A stretch of 36,777 nucleotides of DNA from Flavobacteriaceae bacterium (GTDB taxonomy: Bacteria > Bacteroidota > Bacteroidia > Flavobacteriales > Flavobacteriaceae), in assembly GCA_025800395.1 (NCBI GenBank), contig JAOXRU010000600.1:1-36777 (forward strand). Direction: 5' to 3'. The stretch's first letter is position 1, and each line of letters opens with the position of its first letter. The notes under the pieces are model-generated. The model had not been told where the DNA came from. It made no database searches and saw only the letters and a list, made by a program, of their open reading frames with translations. This document shows positions 16,124-24,545 of the stretch, one piece after another. Both the position numbers and the translations under genes were made by a program.

Positions 16124-16922
16124 TTTCGATGCTTTTCGTCAGAGACACGAATTGAGCCACACTGAGTTGCTCTGGTCGTTGGCCAAAGATAGCATCCTTT
16201 TTTAAATTATCGGACAATTGAAAACTTTTTAAGCTATTTCTGAGCGTCTTTCTACGAAGATTGAAAGCTGCTTTTACGATTCTAAAGAATAATTTCTCAT
16301 CGCAGTCCAAATGGTAGTCTTCCTTTCTCTGAAGCTGTAAGACACCCGAATCGACTTTTGGTGGAGGCGAAAACACATTGGGCGGCACGGTAAACAAATA
16401 AGTTGTTTGATAATACGCTTGGGTGAGTACAGAGAGTATGCCATAGGTTTTGGAACCAGGTTGGGCACAAATTCTTTGGGCCACTTCTTTTTGAAACATA
16501 CCAGAAAACTCGGGTATCCATTGGCGATTTTCTATGGTTCTAAAAACAATTTGAGAAGAGATATTGTAGGGAAAGTTGCCACAAACAGCAAATTGCTTCT
16601 TACCAAACAATTTCGTCAAATCCACTTTCAGAAAATCCGCTTCTACAACTTCAAAACGAGAAGTATCTTGCAACAATTCCCGATGCTCCAATATAAAATG
16701 AGTCTTTAGATAAGCTATCGACTCAGCATCCACATCAAGAGCTTTTAGGCTCTGGGGGTATTGCAACAAAAACTGGGTAAGTACTCCTGTACCCGGACCT
16801 ATTTCCAAGATGTGTTCATAACCTTCCAAAGAAAGGGTTTTGGCTATTTTCTCGGCGATATTAAGATCGTTCAAAAAATGTTGCCCCAAATGTTTTTTGG
16901 CACGTACAGGCTGCGTTTTCAT
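16110..16922 (-). CDS. rsmA: 16S rRNA (adenine1518-N6/adenine1519-N6)-dimethyltransferase
   Basis: RsmA (KsgA) dimethylates two adjacent adenines in the 3' terminal hairpin of 16S rRNA during small-subunit maturation. The 270-residue protein has [11 protein letters not shown] (9-19), the SAM-binding motif EIGPGTG (40-46), the acidic residues after strand 2 in LDVDAE (62-67), and the catalytic NFPYN motif (116-120). The C-terminal helical domain includes the [10 protein letters not shown] segment. It starts 10 bases after the DUF4286 stop and overlaps mgtE by 14 bases. Confidence 0.96.
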   Translation of the reverse strand: MKTQPVRAKKHLGQHFLNDLNIAEKIAKTLSLEGYEHILEIGPGTGVLTQFLLQYPQSLKALDVDAESIAYLKTHFILEHRELLQDTSRFEVVEADFLKVDLTKLFGKKQFAVCGNFPYNISSQIVFRTIENRQWIPEFSGMFQKEVAQRICAQPGSKTYGILSVLTQAYYQTTYLFTVPPNVFSPPPKVDSGVLQLQRKEDYHLDCDEKLFFRIVKAAFNLRRKTLRNSLKSFQLSDNLKKDAIFGQRPEQLSVAQFVSLTKSIENDDI

Positions 16923-16932
16923 AACTTTAGAC

Positions 16933-17247
16933 TTAACGAAATATTTTCACCAATTCCAATTCCGTACGGAAACAGACCACCTTTTCTCCAAATAGAGCAA
17001 TACCTTCTTGAATGAGTTTTGGTGCAAAATTATTTAAATATACATGAAGGTGTCGACGACTTGGTGTGGTATATTGAATCGAATAGGTAATTCCCCCCAT
17101 TTCTTCTTCTACCAAAACTTTGGTCATTTTGGCTTCAACAAACTGTTCGGTGCAAATTACATCAGGTATGTGTTTCTCGGTCATCCATTGCATCCATTGG
17201 TCGTGGATACTTTCTTCTACATTGCAGGTTACATTATATATCAGCAT
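16933..17247 (-). CDS. DUF4286-family protein
   Basis: The 104-residue protein begins [22 protein letters not shown] (key residues Y4, N5, V6, H15, W18), typical of DUF4286, a small ferredoxin-like-fold family in Bacteroidota with unknown function. No catalytic motif is visible. It lies 9 bases after the TPR gene stop and 10 bases before rsmA. Confidence 0.85.
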   Translation of the reverse strand: MLIYNVTCNVEESIHDQWMQWMTEKHIPDVICTEQFVEAKMTKVLVEEEMGGITYSIQYTTPSRRHLHVYLNNFAPKLIQEGIALFGEKVVCFRTELELVKIFR

Positions 17248-17256
17248 AAATTGGTA

Positions 17257-19053
17257 TTAGTAAATTGTATCACCTCTTAGTTTTCGATAGCGTTTTCGCG
17301 CATCCAAATAATAAATACTGTCTTGGTGTTGAAACAATATTTTTTCGTAATATTCTTGTGCTTTTTCCAGATCGCTGAGTTCTTCTTCCCAGAGAACCCC
17401 AAGGGCATAATAAGCATTATCTGCCAAGATACTTTCTGGATAGAAGTTGACAATTTTTAGATAATTATTTTTTGCTTTTTGGAATTCTCCAAGTTTTTGG
17501 TAGACTTCAGCCTGTTTGAAGAAGGTTTCATCTTCTATTTCTTCTCCTTTGTGATGCTGGAGTATTTCTTCCAACAATTGAGTGACTTGGGAATATTTCT
17601 TTTGATAAAACAAATAGTCTGCTTTGGCGTATTTTTTTAGAGCAGTATGCAGGCTATCCTTTTGAATATTATCAGATATGAGCAAACTCAACTCCATAGC
17701 ATCATTGGCTATCAGCTGGGTGCTAGAATTCCTCAGTACTTTGAGTTGGTTGAGAGCCCATTCAAAATCTCCTTTGTAGTAACTTGTTTGCGCTACTTTA
17801 AACCTAGCTTGTTGGCCGAGCACGTGATTTTTGAGTGATTTTTGTATTTGTGAATAATAGATAAGTGCATAGTTAAACTGTTTGTCAAACACCATCAGAT
17901 CGGCCAAACTCAATTTTACTTTTGCTTGTTGAAACCGATTGAGCGGCTGCTTAAGGCTTGTTTTTAAAAAGTCGATAGCATCTTTGACTAGGTTCTTCTG
18001 GAACCCAACATACTCAGCATAAGCGATTTGCAGATCAAGTGTTTTCTGGCTACGTCCGTAGTTTTGCAACAGCTCCTCATATTGCTTTTTAATAGTTTCT
18101 TTTTTCAGGTTTACTTCTGTGATTTGTCGAAGTTCCAATAGTGCTAAATGCGCTTGCAAACGTTTCCCTAAATCCTTTTCTTCTTCGGTTAAAAAATAAT
18201 AGATATTCTTGGCGCTGGAATAGTCTTTTTGTTCTTTTGCAGTTTTGGCCAAATCGAAGATGCGATGAAGCCCAAAGCCCTCTTCTCGTAAATAAATAGA
18301 CCGTTCTTGCAAGAAGGCTGCCCGATACTGTTTTTGCTGCACAAAGAGCCAAGAGAGCAAATCGTTCCACATTGGATCTGGGTTCTGTTGCAAGCGTTGC
18401 AGCAAATGTTTGCGCAATAGCATATTGCTATTGTTTTCTTTGTCGTCGGTAATATAGCCTCTTAGTAGACGCAATGCTTGGTATTTTCTACTTGGGTTTG
18501 CAGACATGGCATCCAAAATAGAAGCGATCATTCTGTCCTGATTTCCTTTTTCGCCATATAGTGCAGCCAAGGGAATCGAAAAATCAATTTTTTCGCTAAG
18601 GCTACTTCCCTTTTCGTATACCCGTATGGCATAATCTAGAAGGCTCAATTTTTTAAACTGATCGCCCAATACATAAGCAAAACTAGGGTTTTGATCGATA
18701 TATGGAAATACTGCCTCATAATTTTCTTTGGCTCGAACACTATCTTTTTGCAGGGTATATATATTTCCCATAAGTACAAACAACTCCGGCTGATAGCGAT
18801 TATTTTTTAGTTTGGGCCCCAACAATTTTTTGGCTGCATCATAATCTTCCAGCCGCACATGACATTGTACAAGTCCTTTGAAATAATTGATCTGTCGTGG
18901 ATATTTTTTTACGAGTTTTTGATAATAAAACAGCGCTTTTTGATAGTTTTCTGATGCGAATTCCTGTTTGGCAAATTCATAGTCATTATCTTGGGCAGTA
19001 AGTCTTCCCAAGCCAAAAAGCAGCATACAAAACAAATAGGCGTATTTCCTCAT
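17257..19053 (-). CDS. Secreted tetratricopeptide-repeat protein
   Basis: The 598-residue protein has a signal peptide (MRKYAYLFCMLLFGLGRLTAQ, cleavage near 20-21) and many TPR-like helical pairs along its length. Examples are FAKQEFASENYQKALFYYQKLVKKYP at about 27-52 and AEVYQKLGEFQKAKNNYLKIVNFYPES near 520-546, with the spacing of W/Y-A-G-F-P positions typical of TPRs. Periplasmic location is expected. Partner proteins are unknown. A TATCTTTG element lies just 8 bases upstream of the ATG, so the leader is extremely short. It heads the six-gene run that includes rsmA and mgtE. Confidence 0.88.
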   Translation of the reverse strand: MRKYAYLFCMLLFGLGRLTAQDNDYEFAKQEFASENYQKALFYYQKLVKKYPRQINYFKGLVQCHVRLEDYDAAKKLLGPKLKNNRYQPELFVLMGNIYTLQKDSVRAKENYEAVFPYIDQNPSFAYVLGDQFKKLSLLDYAIRVYEKGSSLSEKIDFSIPLAALYGEKGNQDRMIASILDAMSANPSRKYQALRLLRGYITDDKENNSNMLLRKHLLQRLQQNPDPMWNDLLSWLFVQQKQYRAAFLQERSIYLREEGFGLHRIFDLAKTAKEQKDYSSAKNIYYFLTEEEKDLGKRLQAHLALLELRQITEVNLKKETIKKQYEELLQNYGRSQKTLDLQIAYAEYVGFQKNLVKDAIDFLKTSLKQPLNRFQQAKVKLSLADLMVFDKQFNYALIYYSQIQKSLKNHVLGQQARFKVAQTSYYKGDFEWALNQLKVLRNSSTQLIANDAMELSLLISDNIQKDSLHTALKKYAKADYLFYQKKYSQVTQLLEEILQHHKGEEIEDETFFKQAEVYQKLGEFQKAKNNYLKIVNFYPESILADNAYYALGVLWEEELSDLEKAQEYYEKILFQHQDSIYYLDARKRYRKLRGDTIY

Positions 19054-19061
19054 ATCTTTTC

Positions 19062-19069
19062 CAAAGATA
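19062..19069 (-). promoter_or_regulatory. -7 promoter element of the TPR-DUF4286-rsmA-mgtE-cupin-dehydrogenase operon
   Basis: TATCTTTG on the minus strand ends 8 bases before the ATG at 19053. A start site 5-8 bases downstream would make the first mRNA nearly leaderless. No good -33 TTG is seen at 19-21 base spacing. Confidence 0.45.
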
Positions 19070-19387
19070 GTATAGTATTTACTAATGAAACGTTAATTGT
19101 TGTGATTTTGATAAGATGCATGATGAAATAGGGCAATCATGATATGAAATGGTCTATGTTTGGGCAAAAATCTTCTCTCCATCTATTTCTTACACCATTT
19201 CTATTTTGAAATGCCCTTAAAAGAAATAGATGATTTTTTTCTTTAAAGATAAATGAATATAAAATGCCACCACACGAAAGGATTCGTGCGGGAACCATAG
19301 TAGATTTTAAAAGTAAAAAGACAAAGTTCGAGACGTGATGATATGTTGCGAACGGAATGGGTATGGCAGCTTGTGCGTCTTACCAAA

Positions 19388-19488
19388 CTAGCTTGCTTGG
19401 GTCGCAGGGGCTTCCTGCGGTCGCCTCCACACCCAAGCTAGCTATTGGCAAGGTGTACTACTATTGGCGTAGAGCCCAACTCTAACGC
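19388..19488. repeat. Structured intergenic element with two hairpins
   Basis: Long arms AGCTTGCTTGGGT (19390-19402) and ACCCAAGCTAGCT (19431-19443) pair at 12 of 13 positions. They enclose an inner hairpin, CGCAGG (19403-19408) with CCTGCG (19414-19419). A second hairpin follows: GCGTAGAG (19467-19474) with CTCTAACGC (19480-19488), one base bulged. The stretch is visibly more GC-rich than its surroundings and lies between convergently spaced features, with no open reading frame. It could be a palindromic repeat family member or a small RNA. The rest of the 19070-19565 gap shows no gene. Confidence 0.55.
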
Positions 19489-19565
19489 ACATCCACTTTA
19501 GCAATAGGGAAGGTGGAAAAGTAGAGGTACACCCAAAATAATTCTTTTACAAAAAATATCGCTTA

Positions 19566-20063
19566 TTACAACTGTATCAATACTCCAGCTGTAGGTGCAA
19601 AATCTCTATAAACTCCATTGACGATAAATCGCAATTCGGCAAAGGCGGCAAGATTGTCTGTAAACTGATACCTACCCCCAGCGCCTATATTGAGCCCCAA
19701 TACGTTTTCGGATACAGAACCCGAACCAAGTATGGTACTAAAAGGTACTTTAAAAGAAGAAAAATTGACACCAGCTAGCGGATAGGCCACTAGATTTTCG
19801 ACAAAGTGAAAATAATAATGTCCATTCACATCCACTCCAAACAAAGAAGTATTGAAGCCATAAATTTTATCTCCAAAAAAATAAGAAACAGAAGGAGATA
19901 TCGCTATATCTTCCATAATTTCAAATTCGGCTTTGGCCAAAACACCAGCGCCGGCAACATTTCCATGATACCCTAGACCGCCTCCCAGTAAAAACTGAGC
20001 AGAAGCCGTAGCAAAGGTAAAACAAAACAACACGGTAAAAATTAGTTTTTTAAACATTTTCAT
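19566..20063 (-). CDS. Small outer-membrane beta-barrel protein (OmpX/porin-family-like)
   Basis: The 165-residue protein has a signal peptide (MKMFKKLIFTVLFCFTFATASAQ, cleavage after about residue 22) followed by alternating polar/hydrophobic strands with glycine and aromatic girdles: LLGGGLGYHG, PSVSYFFGDK, GHYYFHF, LNIGAGGRYQF, AFAELRFIVNG. It ends in a short strand, LIQL. This fits an eight-stranded outer-membrane barrel. No specific ligand is suggested. It has its own promoter with a leader of about 105 bases, and is insulated by a terminator from the serS side. Confidence 0.82.
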   Translation of the reverse strand: MKMFKKLIFTVLFCFTFATASAQFLLGGGLGYHGNVAGAGVLAKAEFEIMEDIAISPSVSYFFGDKIYGFNTSLFGVDVNGHYYFHFVENLVAYPLAGVNFSSFKVPFSTILGSGSVSENVLGLNIGAGGRYQFTDNLAAFAELRFIVNGVYRDFAPTAGVLIQL

Positions 20064-20175
20064 AAAATTTTAAGTTTATTAACATAATATACGTAATAAA
20101 ATTCTGATACGGATGAAAAAGGGAAATAAAAAAATATTTTCGAAAAATACGCTATTTTATTACTATTATTTCCTG

Positions 20176-20205
20176 CAAAAATACAATTAAATCGTAGGTT
20201 TTCAA
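20176..20205 (-). promoter_or_regulatory. Promoter of the outer-membrane barrel gene, with long leader
   Basis: On the minus strand TTG at 20203-20205 is followed after exactly 19 bases by TATTTTTG at 20176-20183, matching the Bacteroidota consensus spacing. The leader to the ATG at 20063 would be about 105 bases. Confidence 0.6.
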
Positions 20206-20209
20206 TGGG

Positions 20210-20245
20210 ATAAAAAAAATGGGGCTGCCCTTGCAGGCAACCCCG
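20210..20245 (-). terminator. Rho-independent terminator on the minus strand
   Basis: Read on the minus strand, GGGGTTGCC and GGCAGCCCC (20221-20229 with 20236-20244, one mismatch) form a stem around a short loop, followed by ATTTTTTTTA (20211-20220). It would end transcripts coming from serS or from an unannotated RNA at 20250-20650. Confidence 0.65.
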
Positions 20246-20654
20246 AGGTCAACATAATATGTGCTATTAATCAACCTAAGTACTTACTTGTTGAATATTT
20301 TTATGTTGACTATAATTTCTATATTAATTTCACCGTCTAATTGGCACCAACGCAATGGTCAACCATATCACCAAATACCACAAAGGGCTTTTTGGGATAA
20401 ACTAAGGCAATGAATGTGTGGAGTGTATTGTCTTTACCAATGCAAAAACAAGTGGCGCTAATATAGAAACATTTTGTAAATAAAAAAAGGTGTTCTCTTT
20501 TATACAAGACAATAATAGCAATAATTGTAAGCACGTATAGCCTCCTCATGCTAGTCATACCAACAAGGATTGCACAAAAACAAATTCCCAGAAAATTTCT
20601 TTCTAATGGCTAGTCTCCGATGTTAGAAATTCGCTTACCAAAGGCCGGTTCATA
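20246..20654. other. Long gap downstream of serS, no supported gene
   Basis: The minus strand holds an open frame at 20337-20558 (73 codons: a hydrophobic N-terminus then a Cys-containing tail) without recognisable family features. The stretch may simply be the serS 3' untranslated region running to the terminator at 20210-20245, or may encode a small RNA. I see no tRNA-like fold. Confidence 0.3.
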
Positions 20655-21926
20655 TTAATCGATGAAATCAAACCCAGTGTATGGCACCAAAACTTTTGGC
20701 ACACGTATGCCAGCTGGCGTTTGATAATTCTCCATAATGCCTGCCATCACTCTTGGCAGTGCCAGAGAGCTTCCGTTGAGGCTATGTGCCAGTTCTTTTT
20801 TTCCTTCCGCATTGGTAAAACGCAGTTTTAATCGATTGGTCTGAAAATTTTCGAAGTTAGACACCGAGCTAATTTCCAACCAACGATCTTGTGCTGTAGA
20901 AAAGACTTCAAAGTCATAAGTAAGCGCAGAAGTAAAACCGAGATCGCCTCCACAAAGGCGCAAAATACGATAAGGCAACTGCAATTCTTTGAGGATGCCT
21001 TTTATATGATCTACCATACCATCTAGAGCCTCATACGATTTACTAGGATGCTCGATACGTACAATCTCTACTTTGTCGAATTGGTGCAATCTATTCAAAC
21101 CACGCACATGTGCGCCATAACTACCTGCTTCTCTTCGAAAACAAGGCGTGTATCCAGTACAGCAAATAGGGAAATCGCTTTCCTTTAGGATGGTATTTCT
21201 AAAAATATTTGTAATCGGCACTTCCGCTGTAGGAATAAGGTATAGATCGTCTTCGCCCACATGGTACATTTGCCCTTCTTTGTCTGGCAACTGCCCAGTT
21301 CCAAAGCCAGAAGCTTCGTTTACCATATGCGGCACTTGGTATTCTGTATAACCCGCCCCAGTATTTTTGTCTAAGAAATAAGCGATAAGCGCCCTTTGCA
21401 ATCGAGCTCCTTTGCCAATATACACAGGAAATCCAGCGCCAGTGATTTTGGCTCCCAATTCAAAATCGATAAGATTATATTTTTTTGCCAATTCCCAATG
21501 CGGCAAGGCTTCCGATCCGAGATCAGGAATATTTCCTTCTCGATATACCTCTTGGTTGTCGTCTTCGGTATTCCCCGCTGGCACCAAGTCATGTGGTACA
21601 TTGGGCACATTGTAGAGCGCCTCTTGTAAATCTGTACTGTATTTGGCAAGATCTTCCTGCAATTGCTTGCTTTTTTCTTTGAGATCCGCCGTTTTGACCT
21701 TTATGGCATTTGCTTCTTCTACTTTACCAGATTTAAACAATTGTCCGATCTGCTTGGACAAACTATTAGATTCGGCCAAAATACTATCCAATTCGGTTTG
21801 TGTTTTTCGGCGTTGTTCGTCTGCACTTAGAATGCTTTCAATACTTTCCTTAGCATCAAAATTTCTTTTGGCCAATTGTGCAATAATGGCTTCTTTCTGC
21901 TCTCTAATAGTTTGTACTTGTAACAT
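20655..21926 (-). CDS. serS: Seryl-tRNA synthetase
   Basis: This enzyme charges tRNA-Ser with serine. The 423-residue class II synthetase has the N-terminal long antiparallel coiled-coil tRNA-binding arm (about 30-105), motif 2 FRREAGSYGAHVRGLNRLHQF (about 256-276, with catalytic Arg) and motif 3 NGSSLALPRVMAGIMENYQ (about 380-398). The frame stays open 18 codons further upstream, but the family N-terminus MLQVQTIRE and the TACCTTTG element at 21945-21952 mark the ATG at 21926 as the start. Confidence 0.97.
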   Translation of the reverse strand: MLQVQTIREQKEAIIAQLAKRNFDAKESIESILSADEQRRKTQTELDSILAESNSLSKQIGQLFKSGKVEEANAIKVKTADLKEKSKQLQEDLAKYSTDLQEALYNVPNVPHDLVPAGNTEDDNQEVYREGNIPDLGSEALPHWELAKKYNLIDFELGAKITGAGFPVYIGKGARLQRALIAYFLDKNTGAGYTEYQVPHMVNEASGFGTGQLPDKEGQMYHVGEDDLYLIPTAEVPITNIFRNTILKESDFPICCTGYTPCFRREAGSYGAHVRGLNRLHQFDKVEIVRIEHPSKSYEALDGMVDHIKGILKELQLPYRILRLCGGDLGFTSALTYDFEVFSTAQDRWLEISSVSNFENFQTNRLKLRFTNAEGKKELAHSLNGSSLALPRVMAGIMENYQTPAGIRVPKVLVPYTGFDFID

Positions 21927-21944
21927 AAAATAAAAGTTAAACCA

Positions 21945-21952
21945 CAAAGGTA
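21945..21952 (-). promoter_or_regulatory. -7 promoter element for serS
   Basis: TACCTTTG on the minus strand, 18 bases upstream of the serS ATG. It decides the start by lying inside the upstream open-frame extension. Confidence 0.5.
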
Positions 21953-22108
21953 AGAAGCAATTGGGAAATACGACCACCATTTTGGGTTTTTAGATAAAGG
22001 AATCTCAAAAGAAAGTATTGCCGAACTTATAAGGTTGGTTTCTAAGCAGGAGCATGAATGACATCCAAAATCTATAGCATAGAAGGTTAGGTCGAAACGA
22101 GGACTCAT

Positions 22109-23425
22109 CTATTTCTTAGCGTCCCACACCCATTCATGATGTTTCCAATGGCTCCATGCCACGGATCCAAGATCCACATTGGGGTCTATAAACTGTTTCC
22201 AACCAGTACGGTTGACATTCACCTGCGCATAAGCATATACCTTCACTCCTTTGCCAGAGGATGCGGCCATTTTTTTGAGACGCTGTGCAAATTGCCAAAT
22301 CATATCGGGTCTTCCGCCTATAACGGCAGCTTGTTTTGCAGACATATGTTGGCGAGGATAAACAGTTTCTTTGCTTCCGTCGGTATACACAAGTTTGTAA
22401 TGCAAGGAACTAGACTTGGAGCGCAACATCATTCGCCAACTCATTCGATGACCTTCTTCTGTATACAACACATCTCCTGGGATAACCCAATGCCTCAAAG
22501 GCATGAGAATTTGCCAAGCAAAATAAAGCACCCCAATTGCTAGATACCACTTGGCGGCTTTTGGCACAACGATCTCTTGAGAGATATAGGCTCTTTTCGT
22601 TTTTAAAAATCGTTTTCGAATACCTTCAGGTTCAAAGAAAAACAAACAGAAAGCCAGTCCCAAATAAGGAAAAATACCAACCTGAAACACAAAACTATTG
22701 AACAAGTGAAAAAAGATAGCACAGCCAAAAGCTATTTTGCGTGTAGGCTTGTACAGTAAGCCTATGGCTACCAGCAAATCAAAAAACAAGCCACCATAAG
22801 CCAAAAAAGCATGCATTGCTTTTTGTTGCAGAAGCTCCCCCACCAAAAAATAATGTGCCTTGGCAGACAAAAAACTTTCTATAGCTCGCAATTCCAACCA
22901 ATCGGGGTAGATTTTGGCAATAGCCGCATAGGTATACATAATGAGTATTTGCGCAATAATGGCAATAGACACCCATTGAGGCATATCCTCCGCTGGAGAG
23001 ACCCTATTTTGTTTCACATCCATAGAACGCGACCTATGTGCTGGCACCAACAACATAAAGACACAAAGAAGAATGAGTAAATAATAGTGGTTGTTGTAGG
23101 AAGATTTTTGCATCCAATACGTTATCGTCCACATCAGCGTGAATGCACCCATAGAAAAACGATAATAATACCCAAATGCTACACACAAGCCAAACACTCC
23201 CATAATGGCGTAGTACCAATACATACCATAGCCCGGTAAAGGCTGTAAAAACTCCAAACCAATGAATGTAAAGGTAAATTCAGGTTCTATAAATGCGCGT
23301 TTGACCCATCCCGTAAAAATAGCACCTATCGATTCGAGAAATATCAACACGCCAAACAATATTCTAAAGACAATAAGCGCACTATTGTCTATTCGTTTAA
23401 ATAAAATACTGTTGAGCTTTTGCAT
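22109..23425 (-). CDS. HTTM-domain membrane protein (vitamin K-dependent gamma-carboxylase-like)
   Basis: The 438-residue integral membrane protein has at least eight hydrophobic segments between residues 15 and 310. It has the HTTM/VKGC-related hallmarks: an early RILFGVLIFLESI helix, a YNNHYYLLILLCVFMLLVPAHR segment, IMYTYAAIAKIYPDWL, AYGGLFFDLLVAIGLL and a C-terminal soluble part with EGHRMSWRMMLRSK. HTTM proteins are related to mammalian gamma-glutamyl carboxylase, but bacterial function is mostly unknown. It lies 19 bases after ribF and is likely co-transcribed with it. Confidence 0.85.
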   Translation of the reverse strand: MQKLNSILFKRIDNSALIVFRILFGVLIFLESIGAIFTGWVKRAFIEPEFTFTFIGLEFLQPLPGYGMYWYYAIMGVFGLCVAFGYYYRFSMGAFTLMWTITYWMQKSSYNNHYYLLILLCVFMLLVPAHRSRSMDVKQNRVSPAEDMPQWVSIAIIAQILIMYTYAAIAKIYPDWLELRAIESFLSAKAHYFLVGELLQQKAMHAFLAYGGLFFDLLVAIGLLYKPTRKIAFGCAIFFHLFNSFVFQVGIFPYLGLAFCLFFFEPEGIRKRFLKTKRAYISQEIVVPKAAKWYLAIGVLYFAWQILMPLRHWVIPGDVLYTEEGHRMSWRMMLRSKSSSLHYKLVYTDGSKETVYPRQHMSAKQAAVIGGRPDMIWQFAQRLKKMAASSGKGVKVYAYAQVNVNRTGWKQFIDPNVDLGSVAWSHWKHHEWVWDAKK

Positions 23426-23444
23426 ATACGATTTTTTGAAAAAA

Positions 23445-24398
23445 CTATTCTTCCTTCGAGGGTAAACTATACTGTTGCAAGATAGTTTTGCAATACATTT
23501 GATCTTTTGCTAACTGCTCTTGAAGCGCTTCCACATTTTCAAATTTTTGTTCGTCTCTCACACGAGCAATGCAATGTATTTGCAACTCCATATGGTAGAG
23601 ATCTCCCTTAAAATCAAAAAAATGGACTTCTACATGGGTGTCTCCATCAGCTACTGTAGGATTGTAGCCGATATTCATCATTCCAAATACAAGCACACCC
23701 TCTATATAGCTATAGATCACATACACTCCATGAGCCGGAATTAGCTTATAAACCTTCTCTATATATATGTTGGCCGTTGGAAAACCAATTGTCCTACCCA
23801 AGGCCTTACCTGACAACACAGTTCCGGTTAAGAAATAATCATACCCCAAATAGGTGTTGGCCGTATGGATATCCCCTCTAATAAGCGCATTGCGTACTTT
23901 GGTACTGCTTACCGCTACCTCTCCAATTTCTTTAGCTGTTATTTCTTCTACCTCAAAATCATAGAGATCTCCATATTCTCGTAAGTCTTGAATATTAGCC
24001 GTGCGATTGCGCCCAAAACGATGGTCGTACCCAATCATAATCTTGGCAATCTGTAATTGGTTTACCAATACATCTCGAACATACTCCAAAGCAGTTTGTC
24101 GGGAGAATTCTTGGGTAAATTCTTGCACTATCAGATGCCGAATTCCAATTTGTTCTAACAACAGTGACTTTTCTTCTATAGTATTGAGAAGCCTGATGCT
24201 GCTGTCTTGCTGCAGTACCATACGAGGATGCGGAAAAAAAGTAAGTATGGTCGCTTCAAGGTCAAATTGCTTTGCTTGAGCAACCAATTTTTTTAGTATT
24301 TTTTGATGGCCAAGATGCACCCCATCGAAGGTTCCGATAGTAATTAGGGTCTTCCCTTTTGGCGAATAATCGTGGATGCTTTTATATGTTTTCAACAA
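23445..24398 (-). CDS. ribF: Bifunctional riboflavin kinase / FAD synthetase
   Basis: RibF phosphorylates riboflavin to FMN and adenylylates FMN to FAD. The 317-residue protein has the nucleotidyltransferase N-terminal domain with GTFDGVHLGH (22-31) and the GYDHRFGRNRT segment (about 118-128). The C-terminal flavokinase domain has GRTIGFPTANI (about 201-211) and GMMNIGYNPTV. Length and domain order are typical. It starts the ribF-HTTM pair; 147 bases separate it from the divergent metalloprotease gene. Confidence 0.96.
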   Translation of the reverse strand: MLKTYKSIHDYSPKGKTLITIGTFDGVHLGHQKILKKLVAQAKQFDLEATILTFFPHPRMVLQQDSSIRLLNTIEEKSLLLEQIGIRHLIVQEFTQEFSRQTALEYVRDVLVNQLQIAKIMIGYDHRFGRNRTANIQDLREYGDLYDFEVEEITAKEIGEVAVSSTKVRNALIRGDIHTANTYLGYDYFLTGTVLSGKALGRTIGFPTANIYIEKVYKLIPAHGVYVIYSYIEGVLVFGMMNIGYNPTVADGDTHVEVHFFDFKGDLYHMELQIHCIARVRDEQKFENVEALQEQLAKDQMYCKTILQQYSLPSKEE

Positions 24399-24545
24399 AA
24401 TAACGCGAAATACCGATTAAAATATATTTTCTAATTATATTTAGTGAATGTTTTACATAAGTACTTTAATCTTTATACAAGCGTTTGTACTAAGTAGAAC
24501 ATCGTCCAAATAAAAACTGGACACTAAACTAATGCTTTTAAAGCT

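Noticed and set aside
20337..20558. 73-codon minus-strand open frame with hydrophobic N-terminus
   Set aside because: No family motif, no clear promoter, unusual composition; not strong enough to call as a gene, although the downstream terminator keeps it open.
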